Shown here: piece by piece, positions 1 through 6,370 of the stretch
How positions within the stretch are numbered: position 1 is the stretch's first letter
How the letters are laid out: every line of letters begins with the position of its first letter
Source of the DNA: Actinomycetes bacterium
Lineage (GTDB): Bacteria; Actinomycetota; Actinomycetes; S36-B12
Reading direction: 5' to 3'
Assembly (NCBI GenBank): GCA_030425745.1
Contig: JAUHZW010000118.1
Location: 1-6,552, forward strand
Length of the DNA stretch: 6,552 nucleotides
The notes under the pieces: generated by a model
Seen by the model: the letters and a program-made list of their open reading frames with translations, nothing else
Database searches by the model: none
What the model was told of the DNA's origin: nothing
Translations under genes and position numbers: made by a program

Positions 1-1
1 C

Positions 2-1816
2 GGCCGCAACATGGCCGGAGCCCGAGCCCTGTGGCGCGCGACCGGCGTGAAGGACGGTGACTTCGGCAAGCCCATCATCGCGGTGGTCAACTCCTTCACC
101 CAGTTCGTCCCCGGGCACGTCCACCTCAAGGACCTCGGTCAGCTGGTCGCCCGCGAGATCGAGGAGGCCGGCGGCATCGCCAAGGAGTTCAACACCATCG
201 CCATCGATGATGGCATCGCGATGGGCCACGGCGGCATGCTCTACTCGCTGCCCAGCCGCGACCTGATCGCCGACTCCGTCGAGTACATGGTCAACGGCCA
301 CACGGCCGACGCCATGGTGTGCATCTCCAACTGCGACAAGATCACCCCGGGAATGCTGCTGGCCGCCATGCGCCTGAACATCCCGACGGTCTTCGTGTCC
401 GGGGGCCCCATGGAGGCCGGCAAGGTCGTCTGGAACGGCGCCGAGCGCAGTGTCGACCTCGTCGATGCGATGGTCGAGGCGGCCGACGAGCGGAACTCCG
501 ACGAGCAGGTCGAGTCGATGGAGCGGTCCGCGTGCCCCACCTGCGGTTCCTGTTCGGGCATGTTCACGGCGAACTCGATGAACTGCCTCACGGAGGCCTT
601 CGGACTGTCGCTGCCCGGCAACGGGTCGGTGCTGGCGACCCATGCAGATCGCCGCCGGCTCTTCGAGCAGGCCGGGCGTCTGGTGGTGGACCTCGCCAAG
701 CGCTACTACGAGAAGGACGACGACTCGGTTCTGCCGCGATCGATCGCCACGTTCGAGGCCTTCGAGAACGCGATGTCGCTCGACATCGCCATGGGCGGCT
801 CCACCAACACCGTGCTGCACCTGCTGGCCGCGGCCCAGGAGGCCGGCGTCCCCTTCACCATGTCGGATATCGACCGGCTCTCCCACCAGGTGCCCAATCT
901 GTGCAAGGTGGCGCCCTCCACGCCCCTCGTCCATCTCGAGGACGTCCATCGAGCCGGTGGCGTGATGCGCATCCTCGGTGAGCTCGACCGGGCTGGCCTC
1001 CTCCACGGAGATCTCCCGACCGTCCACTCGCCATCCATGCGAGATGCCCTGGCCCAGTGGGACATCGCGCAGACCTCCGCACCCGACGTCCTGGAGTTCT
1101 ACCGGGCGGCTCCCGGGGGCGTTCCCACGCAGGTGGCCTTCTCGCAGGATCGCCGGTACGAGTCGGTGGACACTGACGCCGCCAGCGGGGTCATCCGGGA
1201 CCGTGAGCATGCGTTCTCCCAAGACGGCGGTCTTGCCGTGCTCTTCGGCAATCTCGCCGAGGACGGCTGCATCGTGAAGACCGCGGGCGTGGCGGAGGAA
1301 CTGCTCACCTTCTCCGGCCCGGCACGAGTCTTCGAGTCGCAGGAGGCAGCTGTCGAGGGGATCCTCAACGGCAAGGTCGGTGCTGGCGACTGTGTGATCG
1401 TCCGCTACGAGGGTCCGCGTGGGGGCCCGGGAATGCAGGAGATGCTGTACCCGACTTCGTACATCAAGGCCAAGGGCCTGGGCAAGGCCTGTGCGCTGGT
1501 CACGGACGGCCGGTTCTCAGGCGGAACCTCGGGGCTGTCCATCGGTCACGTCTCGCCGGAGGCGGCGGGCGGGGGCACGATCGCCCTTGTCGAGGAGGGC
1601 GACACCATCGTCATCGACATCCCGAACCGCGTCATCAAGGTCGACGTGAGTGACGACGTGCTCGCCGAGCGCCGGGCCGCGCAGGAGGCTCGGGGCGCCG
1701 CGGCCTACACGCCGGTCGACCGCGAGCGCGAGGTGTCCATGGCCCTTCGCGCGTATGCCGCCATGGTGACCTCGGCCGACACCGGTGCCGTCCGGGACGT
1801 CTCACAGTTGTCGTAA
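2..1816 (+). CDS. ilvD: Dihydroxy-acid dehydratase (IlvD/Edd family), 5' partial
   Basis: IlvD dehydrates 2,3-dihydroxy acids to 2-keto acids in valine, isoleucine and leucine synthesis, using an Fe-S cluster and Mg2+ in the cytoplasm. The first ATG in the window (position 11) is not the true start. The frame is open to the edge and the codons before it read G-R-N, matching the HGRNMAGARAL segment of E. coli-type IlvD, so about 14 N-terminal residues lie outside. Numbering from that Met, visible motifs are DDGIAMGHGG (66-75, Mg/substrate region), SNCDKITPG with C108 and K110, and ACPTCGSCSGMFTANS with C175, C178 and C181. C108 and C181 align with E. coli C122 and C195. The sequence NSFTQFVPGH stands where 2Fe-2S relatives carry another Cys, so this is the E. 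coli-like type. GRFSGGTSGLSIGH and the C-terminal ALRAYA...TSADTGAVRD block are intact. Length (about 615 aa) is normal. A FAH-family gene follows after 72 nt. Family is certain; whether the physiological substrate is a branched-chain precursor or a sugar acid is open. Confidence 0.95.
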   Translation, partial: GRNMAGARALWRATGVKDGDFGKPIIAVVNSFTQFVPGHVHLKDLGQLVAREIEEAGGIAKEFNTIAIDDGIAMGHGGMLYSLPSRDLIADSVEYMVNGHTADAMVCISNCDKITPGMLLAAMRLNIPTVFVSGGPMEAGKVVWNGAERSVDLVDAMVEAADERNSDEQVESMERSACPTCGSCSGMFTANSMNCLTEAFGLSLPGNGSVLATHADRRRLFEQAGRLVVDLAKRYYEKDDDSVLPRSIATFEAFENAMSLDIAMGGSTNTVLHLLAAAQEAGVPFTMSDIDRLSHQVPNLCKVAPSTPLVHLEDVHRAGGVMRILGELDRAGLLHGDLPTVHSPSMRDALAQWDIAQTSAPDVLEFYRAAPGGVPTQVAFSQDRRYESVDTDAASGVIRDREHAFSQDGGLAVLFGNLAEDGCIVKTAGVAEELLTFSGPARVFESQEAAVEGILNGKVGAGDCVIVRYEGPRGGPGMQEMLYPTSYIKAKGLGKACALVTDGRFSGGTSGLSIGHVSPEAAGGGTIALVEEGDTIVIDIPNRVIKVDVSDDVLAERRAAQEARGAAAYTPVDREREVSMALRAYAAMVTSADTGAVRDVSQLS

Positions 1817-1888
1817 CCCGTCCGAGGGTGCACGTGCCATCGCGCCCATCAACCATGATCACGGGGAAACCACGGAAAGGACCGCACC
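1817..1888. other. Spacer between ilvD and the FAH gene
   Basis: This 72-nt noncoding gap separates two same-strand genes. It contains an 8-bp perfect palindrome GCACGTGC at 1830-1837 and an imperfect 12-bp inverted repeat CCATGATCACGG at 1853-1864. I see no T-tract hairpin that would terminate transcription after ilvD, and no convincing -35/-10 pair. Read-through from ilvD into the FAH gene is therefore plausible but not proven. Confidence 0.5.
1874..1881 (+). promoter_or_regulatory. Ribosome binding site of the FAH-family gene
   Basis: GGAAAGGA lies 7 nt before the ATG at 1889. It is a good Shine-Dalgarno sequence and supports that start, which also gives the usual short N-terminal lead (MRLARIG) of this family. 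Confidence 0.75.
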
Positions 1889-2731
1889 ATGAGACTGGCC
1901 CGCATCGGAGAACCCGGCCGCGAGCGCCCCGCCGTCATCGATCCGGACGGCGCCTACCGCGATGTCTCGTCCATCGTCTCCGCCTACACCCCGGAGTTCT
2001 TCGCAGGTGACGGCATGGCCGCCCTCCGGGAGGTGGACCTCGCCGGCCTGCCGGTGGTGGAAGGCCGCATCGGTGCACCGATCTCGCGGCCCGGCTTCAT
2101 CCTGTGCGTCGGCCTCAACTACGTGGACCACGCCAACGAGTCCAACATGAAGGTGCCCGACGAGCCGGTGCTCTTCACGAAGTCACCGTCGGCGCTCTGC
2201 GGCCCGAACGACGATGTCCTCTTCCCGCGCGGCGCGCACAAGGTCGACTACGAGGTCGAGCTGGCTCTGGTCATCGGCAAGACCGCCCGCTACCTGGACT
2301 CCCCGGAACAGGCGATGGAGCACATCGCCGGCTTCACCATCAGCAATGACGTCTCGGAGCGGGGCTATCAGCTCGAGCGCGGTGGCGGGCAGTGGCTCAA
2401 GGGCAAGTCCTGCGAGACCTTCAACCCCTGTGGCCCTGCTCTCGTCACACCTGACGAGGTGGACCTCAACGGCGGGCTGGATCTGTGGCTCGACGTCAAC
2501 GGCGAGCGCCGCCAGACCGGGTCCACGGACGACATGATCTTCAACGTCGCCACGATCCTGCATCACGTGAGCCAGTTCCTGGTCCTGCAGCCCGGCGACC
2601 TCGTCAACACCGGCACCCCACCCGGCGTGGCCATGGGCATGGCCGACCCCGACTGGCTGAAGATCGGTGACGTCATGACCCTCGGGGTGACCGGGCTCGG
2701 CGAGCAGCGTCAGGTGCTGGTGCCCGCGTAG
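1889..2731 (+). CDS. Fumarylacetoacetate hydrolase family protein, probably a diketo-acid hydrolase
   Basis: A 280-aa cytoplasmic enzyme of the FAH superfamily, whose members cleave C-C bonds in beta-dicarbonyl acids or act on related 2-keto acids using a divalent metal. Visible motifs are GLNYVDHA (75-82), a PVLFTKSPSAL block (93-103), DYEVELALVIG (120-130) with metal ligands E122 and E124, NDVSERGYQ (153-161) with third ligand D154, ERGGGQW followed by KGKSCETFNPCGP (163-183), and TGTPPGV (241-247). The ERGG.QW.KGKS.ETF.P.GP stretch is, from memory, typical of the subgroup often annotated ureidoglycolate lyase or 2,4-diketo-3-deoxy-L-fuconate/rhamnonate hydrolase. The start is fixed by the SD at 1874-1881. 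The gene follows ilvD by 72 nt, and its last 22 nt overlap the convergent SDR gene. The SDR and dehydratase neighbours favour a diketo-hydrolase role, with pyruvate or another small acid as product. The exact substrate is not deducible. Confidence 0.92.
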   Translation: MRLARIGEPGRERPAVIDPDGAYRDVSSIVSAYTPEFFAGDGMAALREVDLAGLPVVEGRIGAPISRPGFILCVGLNYVDHANESNMKVPDEPVLFTKSPSALCGPNDDVLFPRGAHKVDYEVELALVIGKTARYLDSPEQAMEHIAGFTISNDVSERGYQLERGGGQWLKGKSCETFNPCGPALVTPDEVDLNGGLDLWLDVNGERRQTGSTDDMIFNVATILHHVSQFLVLQPGDLVNTGTPPGVAMGMADPDWLKIGDVMTLGVTGLGEQRQVLVPA

Positions 2732-3531
2732 GAGTCCCAGTCGGCGCCCGCGAGGATGCCGCCGTCGATCACCAGGCACTGTCCGGTGATGTAGCTCGAG
2801 GCCGGTGTGGCGAGGAACACCACCGCCCCGACGAGCTCCTCCGCCTGAGAGAGGCGGCCGATGGGTGTCGTCTCCGCGAACCAGCGTGAGCGGTGTTCCT
2901 CGCCCCAGAGGGGCTTGGTGAACTCGGTCTGCACGACCGAGGGCTCGATCGCGTTGACCCGGATGCCGTCATCGACCCACTCCCGGGCGAAGCTGCGGGT
3001 CATGCCCGACACTGCTGCCTTCGTCGCGGCGTAGACGGAGATGGTGTTGAAGCTGTAGCGGGCGCTGAGGGAGCTGAGGTTCACGATGGCGCCATGCTCG
3101 GAGCTCCGCAGGTGCGGGTGTGCGGCCTGGCTGAGGAGGTACACCGCCCGCATGTTCACCGCCGTGATGATGTCGAAGTCCTCCACAGTCACGTCGAGGA
3201 TCGGCTTGCGCCGGTTCATGCCGGCCCCGTTGACCAGCACGTCCAGCCCGCCCATGAGGGACACCGCGTCATCCACGAGCCGTCCGCACTCGTTCGGGTC
3301 GGAGAGGTCGGCAGTCAGCGCATGCGCTTGGCCGCCGGCGGCTCGGATGGAAGCGACGACGGGTTCGATCTTCTCCTCGGCGATGTCATGGGCGCACACG
3401 ATGGCCCCGAGTTCCGCGAAGGCTGCGGCGATGACGCTTCCGATGGCACCGCCTGCGCCGGTGAGCAGGACGCGCATGCCGTCCATCCGGAACATGGCGG
3501 ATGGACGCGGAAGGGCGGGCGCAGGCTTCAT
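2710..3531 (-). CDS. SDR family NAD(P)-dependent oxidoreductase
   Basis: A 273-aa classical short-chain dehydrogenase. It has the TGAGGAIG cofactor loop (24-31), acidic D49 at the end of the second beta strand (suggesting NAD+ rather than NADP+), NGAG (101-104), N126, and a catalytic triad of S154, Y167 and K171 (YAATK). The C-terminal half has the usual VNAIEPSVVQTEF and GQCLVIDGG segments. The start is ATG 3531-3529. It overlaps the upstream gene's TGA as ATGA and has GAGAGG 5 nt upstream, whereas the 45-residue in-frame extension is Arg/His/Asp-rich read-through of the neighbour. It resembles gluconate 5-dehydrogenase and 2-keto-3-deoxy-sugar-acid dehydrogenases. In context it may oxidise the product of a sugar-acid dehydratase to a beta-dicarbonyl acid for the convergent FAH enzyme. 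It is the last gene of the minus-strand operon. Fold and catalysis are near certain; substrate is inferred. Confidence 0.93.
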   Translation of the reverse strand: MKPAPALPRPSAMFRMDGMRVLLTGAGGAIGSVIAAAFAELGAIVCAHDIAEEKIEPVVASIRAAGGQAHALTADLSDPNECGRLVDDAVSLMGGLDVLVNGAGMNRRKPILDVTVEDFDIITAVNMRAVYLLSQAAHPHLRSSEHGAIVNLSSLSARYSFNTISVYAATKAAVSGMTRSFAREWVDDGIRVNAIEPSVVQTEFTKPLWGEEHRSRWFAETTPIGRLSQAEELVGAVVFLATPASSYITGQCLVIDGGILAGADWDSYAGTST

Positions 3532-5345
3532 GATGTCCTCTCGGTTGGCAGCAGTTCTGTCACGGTGACGGTCTCGGGTGCGGCATCGACGGTGATGGAC
3601 AGTGAGCCGGTGATCGACACCTGTCGGGGCTCCGAGGTCCAGTTGATCGTGAGAATCCGGGTCCACGACGGGCTCTGAACGATGAGGGCGTCGATGACCT
3701 CAGGCTGGGTCGCCTCACACCGGCGCACCGACGTGGCCCCGCTCAATGCGGCGAAGACATGGGCGACGGGAAGTGCCTCCCCGGCTGCCATCGGGAAGTC
3801 AGCGGGACTCGATGACGACAGATCACCGGCAACGATGCCCTTCCACCCGGGCGTCTCGAAGTAGGTGAGGGATGCGAGCGTGTTCGGCTCGCTCAGGTGC
3901 TTGATGCTGCTCGCCGTCCAGCAGGCGGCGAACCAGGTCCGCTGTCGGGCGTCGACATCGCTGGGCAGCGAGGTGTTGCTGACATCGCGGCTGGGGTCGG
4001 TCGCGTTCGGATTGAAACGTGGGCGCAGGCTGATCGGTGCGACGGAGATCCTGGTGCCGTCGCTGACGCGAGGAGCATCCTGCGCGATGACGGACTGGGC
4101 GATGGCGTTCTGCACGAGCGTTCGATCGTCGAAGGCATGCACCTGCGGCGTGAGTGAGAAGTTCGTGACGTCGAAGTCCGATGGTCCGGGTGGCTCGCGG
4201 TTCAGCTCGGTGAAGTACAGGTCGGTTCCCCCGCCGAGCTCCGCGGTTCCCATCGCGTCGCCCAAGGCCTCGCGGGCCGTGGGAGCCCAGGAGGGTGGAG
4301 TGACCTTGTGATGGCGGCTGACGACGGTCCATCGGCTGATCATCGCGACGGTGGCGTCCGGGAGGTCCTGCAGTGCACGGAGGTCTGAGGGGTCGTCGCA
4401 GATGACCGCCACGTGGAGCCTCACGCCCAGCGAGGCACAGAGGGAGGCCGCGTCGCGGATGGTGCGTGCGGCAGCGGGATCATCCGCGCGTACGGGGACC
4501 CGGCCGTGGTCCAGGCCGAACGATCGCACGCGCTCAAGGGTCCCGGCCGTCCAGGAGAGGTCGTCGGGGTTCAAGCCGATGCCGATCAGCGGGAGCGCGG
4601 ACCTCTCCTCAGTGACGTGGATCTCGGGGGCGCTCTGATCACCGGCGGGCTCGTGCGGCGCCGTTCCCGAGAAGGTGATGCTCAGGGAATGGTCGATGAC
4701 GTCTCCGGGCGCCACCGTCACTGGGAAGGGAAGCGTGATCGGCGTGCAGTAGGTCTTGAACGAGGCGTCGCTCCAGTTGCGGTGGTCCTCCATCTCGAAG
4801 ACCTCGCCCGTGAAGGTGACCGTCGCCCATGCGTCCTCCACGACCTCGTGGGAGATGGCGGTGATGTCCACGAACGGCTGATGCGGGGATATCTGGACCG
4901 GGAACCGCGCGGACGTCGTGGTGCCATCGACATGCGACACCCGGCAGGCGCCTCCGGAGGAGGACATCGGGTGCAGCAGGCACAGGCCGAGTCGGTTGCG
5001 CTCGAACACCTCATCCGTGCGGGCGACGAACCGGTAGTCGACCGACCGGGACGTCACCACAGCTGTCACCTCCCAGGTGAGAGGCGACGCGTCGAAGGAG
5101 CCCGTGCCGCTGGCCGTCATCGTCAGGCGCCCATCAGACACTTCGATCCGCCGATCGAGCACCGCGAACGGGCGATTCGTCCAGTTGACGTCCTGGAAGA
5201 CCGGGTAGATCCGGCGGTAGGCCTCGACCCCCGTCCACCGGATGTCGCGCAGATCGATGCCGTCGACGGTGACCGTGACCGGTCCGAGCGCGTAGGTCTC
5301 CGGACCGATGTCGTCGTGCGGAGCGGAGTGCTCGATCGCCGTCAC
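3528..5345 (-). CDS. apnL: D-apionate lactonase family protein (ApnL-like)
   Basis: A 605-aa protein with no signal peptide or membrane segment, so probably cytoplasmic. Known ApnL enzymes hydrolyse D-apionolactone to D-apionate after oxidation of D-apiose. Recognition rests on remembered family signatures: LCLLHPMSSSGG (121-132), SPHQPFVDITAISHE (153-167), FEMEDHRNWSDASFKTY (183-199) and TPQVHAFDD (399-407). Apparent architecture is an N-terminal beta-rich domain (about 1-230), a TIM-barrel-like middle (about 250-510) with FTELNR (378-383) and YFETPGWKG (495-503), and a short C-terminal beta domain (about 555-605). E380 and E497 sit where a glycosidase-like barrel would place active-site acids; this is inference. 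Start is GTG 5345-5343, overlapping the upstream TGA as GTGA. The 41-residue extension upstream is Arg/Pro-rich shadow of the dehydrogenase gene. No good SD is seen, so translation probably relies on coupling. It lies between an ApsD-like dehydrogenase and an SDR. The symbol is by family; the real lactone may differ. Confidence 0.8.
   Translation of the reverse strand: MTAIEHSAPHDDIGPETYALGPVTVTVDGIDLRDIRWTGVEAYRRIYPVFQDVNWTNRPFAVLDRRIEVSDGRLTMTASGTGSFDASPLTWEVTAVVTSRSVDYRFVARTDEVFERNRLGLCLLHPMSSSGGACRVSHVDGTTTSARFPVQISPHQPFVDITAISHEVVEDAWATVTFTGEVFEMEDHRNWSDASFKTYCTPITLPFPVTVAPGDVIDHSLSITFSGTAPHEPAGDQSAPEIHVTEERSALPLIGIGLNPDDLSWTAGTLERVRSFGLDHGRVPVRADDPAAARTIRDAASLCASLGVRLHVAVICDDPSDLRALQDLPDATVAMISRWTVVSRHHKVTPPSWAPTAREALGDAMGTAELGGGTDLYFTELNREPPGPSDFDVTNFSLTPQVHAFDDRTLVQNAIAQSVIAQDAPRVSDGTRISVAPISLRPRFNPNATDPSRDVSNTSLPSDVDARQRTWFAACWTASSIKHLSEPNTLASLTYFETPGWKGIVAGDLSSSSPADFPMAAGEALPVAHVFAALSGATSVRRCEATQPEVIDALIVQSPSWTRILTINWTSEPRQVSITGSLSITVDAAPETVTVTELLPTERTS
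3537..3542 (-). promoter_or_regulatory. Ribosome binding site of the SDR gene
   Basis: On the minus strand, GAGAGG lies 5 nt before the ATG at 3531-3529, inside the 3' end of the lactonase-like gene. It decides the start against the longer open frame and supports re-initiation after the overlapping stop. Confidence 0.65.
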
Positions 5346-6370
5346 AGACGACGTCCGACGCTGTAGGGCAGCCCGGTCTCCAGGGACTCGTACGCGCCGA
5401 GGGTGAGATCGAGGACGCGCAGGGTGTCGGCGCCACTGGTCTCCGGGGTGCGTCCCGTGGTGAGGCAATCGACCCAGTGGCGCTGCACGTTGACGACGCT
5501 GTCTTGAATGCAGTCCCAGGGCTCGGAGGACCAGGAGTGCTGGGGGATCCGCAGGACCTCCTCGTGGACGTCACCTCCGGAGACGACCTGAAGGTGGTAG
5601 TCCGGACCCAGGGTGACCCGGCCGTCGGTGCCCTCGATCGTGACGAACGTCTGGGGATAGGTGCTGTGGTCGGAGCGGCTCTCGTAGCTGGTGTCGACGA
5701 TGCAGGTCGCATCGTCCAGTTGCAGCAGCACCGTCGCGACGTCCTCGCCTCGGATCTCGGGGTTGACGCGCAGGGCCTCGGTGAACAGCCGAGTCGGCTC
5801 ACCGAGGAAGAAGCGGGTGAGGTCGAACTGGTGGACGGAGACGTCGGCGATGATCATCCGCTCAGCGTCCTTGCACCACGGCTGGTTGGCATAGACGTCG
5901 AAGTCGGATCGGAAGCTGATGCGGGCGAAGAACGGGCGCCCGATCGCGCCGCTGTCGAGGACCTCCTTCACGCGGCGCATCGGGTACTGGAAGCGGAAGT
6001 TCTCATGGACCATGAAGGGCAGGCCGCGGTCGGCCATGGCCGCGACCATGGCCTTGGCATCATCCATGTCCCAGGCCAACGGCTTCTGGCAGATGGCCGG
6101 CACTCCGGCCTCTGCGGCAAGTTCCACCATCATGCGGTGGGTGGGGGGAGTGGTCGCGATGTCGACGAAGTCCAGATCCCCCCGGGCGAGAAGTTCTGCC
6201 GCATCGGCATACGCCGTGCCGCCGAAGGCCTGAGCGGCCGCATCAGCGCATCCGGTGTCGATGTCACAGGTCGCGACGAGTTCGACCTCGGGCATCTGCG
6301 CCCAGGCATGGAGGTGGTTCTGGGCGAAGAACCCGCAGCCGATCAGGCCGAAGCGCAGCGGGCGGGTCAC
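5342..6370 (-). CDS. Gfo/Idh/MocA family oxidoreductase, D-apiose dehydrogenase-like
   Basis: A 342-aa NAD(P)-dependent sugar dehydrogenase. The Rossmann motif GLIGCGFFAQNH is at 8-19. The catalytic lysine segment reads ICQKPLA (93-99, K96), with Gln where most of the superfamily has Glu (EKP). The active-site helix is DVSVHQFD (176-183) with D176, H180 and D183. VHENFRFQYP (121-130), FDVYANQPW (157-165) and GEDVAT (208-213) resemble D-apiose dehydrogenase (ApsD) as I remember it. ApsD oxidises D-apiose to D-apionolactone, the substrate of ApnL, and an ApnL-family gene follows with a 4-nt overlap, which reinforces the call. The start is GTG 6370-6368, overlapping the upstream sulfurtransferase stop as GTGA, with GGGAGG 7 nt upstream. 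No signal peptide, so cytoplasmic. Family is certain; the sugar could be apiose or a related furanose or pyranose. Confidence 0.9.
   Translation of the reverse strand: MTRPLRFGLIGCGFFAQNHLHAWAQMPEVELVATCDIDTGCADAAAQAFGGTAYADAAELLARGDLDFVDIATTPPTHRMMVELAAEAGVPAICQKPLAWDMDDAKAMVAAMADRGLPFMVHENFRFQYPMRRVKEVLDSGAIGRPFFARISFRSDFDVYANQPWCKDAERMIIADVSVHQFDLTRFFLGEPTRLFTEALRVNPEIRGEDVATVLLQLDDATCIVDTSYESRSDHSTYPQTFVTIEGTDGRVTLGPDYHLQVVSGGDVHEEVLRIPQHSWSSEPWDCIQDSVVNVQRHWVDCLTTGRTPETSGADTLRVLDLTLGAYESLETGLPYSVGRRL

Noticed and set aside
11..13. ATG at 11 as the ilvD start
   Set aside because: The in-frame codons before it encode G-R-N, continuing the conserved IlvD N-terminus, so the start is outside the window.
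241..699. 152-codon minus-strand open frame
   Set aside because: It is antisense to the conserved Fe-S region of ilvD, Ser/Arg-rich, with no domain.
2680..2760. Possible bidirectional terminator at the convergent junction
   Set aside because: Only a weak 4-bp stem (GCTC/GAGC) and no T-tract could be found, and the sequence is coding on both strands.
2183..2779. 198-codon minus-strand open frame
   Set aside because: It is antisense to the FAH gene, which has all metal-binding motifs; no motif is seen in the antisense frame.
3532..3666. 45-residue N-terminal extension of the SDR
   Set aside because: It overlaps the end of the lactonase-like gene in another frame, has no SDR similarity, and the ATG at 3531 has both an SD and an ATGA overlap.
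2893..3678. 261-codon plus-strand open frame
   Set aside because: It is antisense to the SDR, whose catalytic motifs are complete; composition is that of a shadow frame.
4413..5366. 317-codon plus-strand open frame
   Set aside because: It is antisense to the lactonase-like gene, Arg/Gly/Asp-rich, with no recognisable domain or SD.
5346..5468. 41-residue N-terminal extension of the lactonase-like gene
   Set aside because: It is Arg/Pro/His-rich, lies wholly inside the dehydrogenase gene in another frame, and the GTG at 5345 gives a clean 4-nt overlap.
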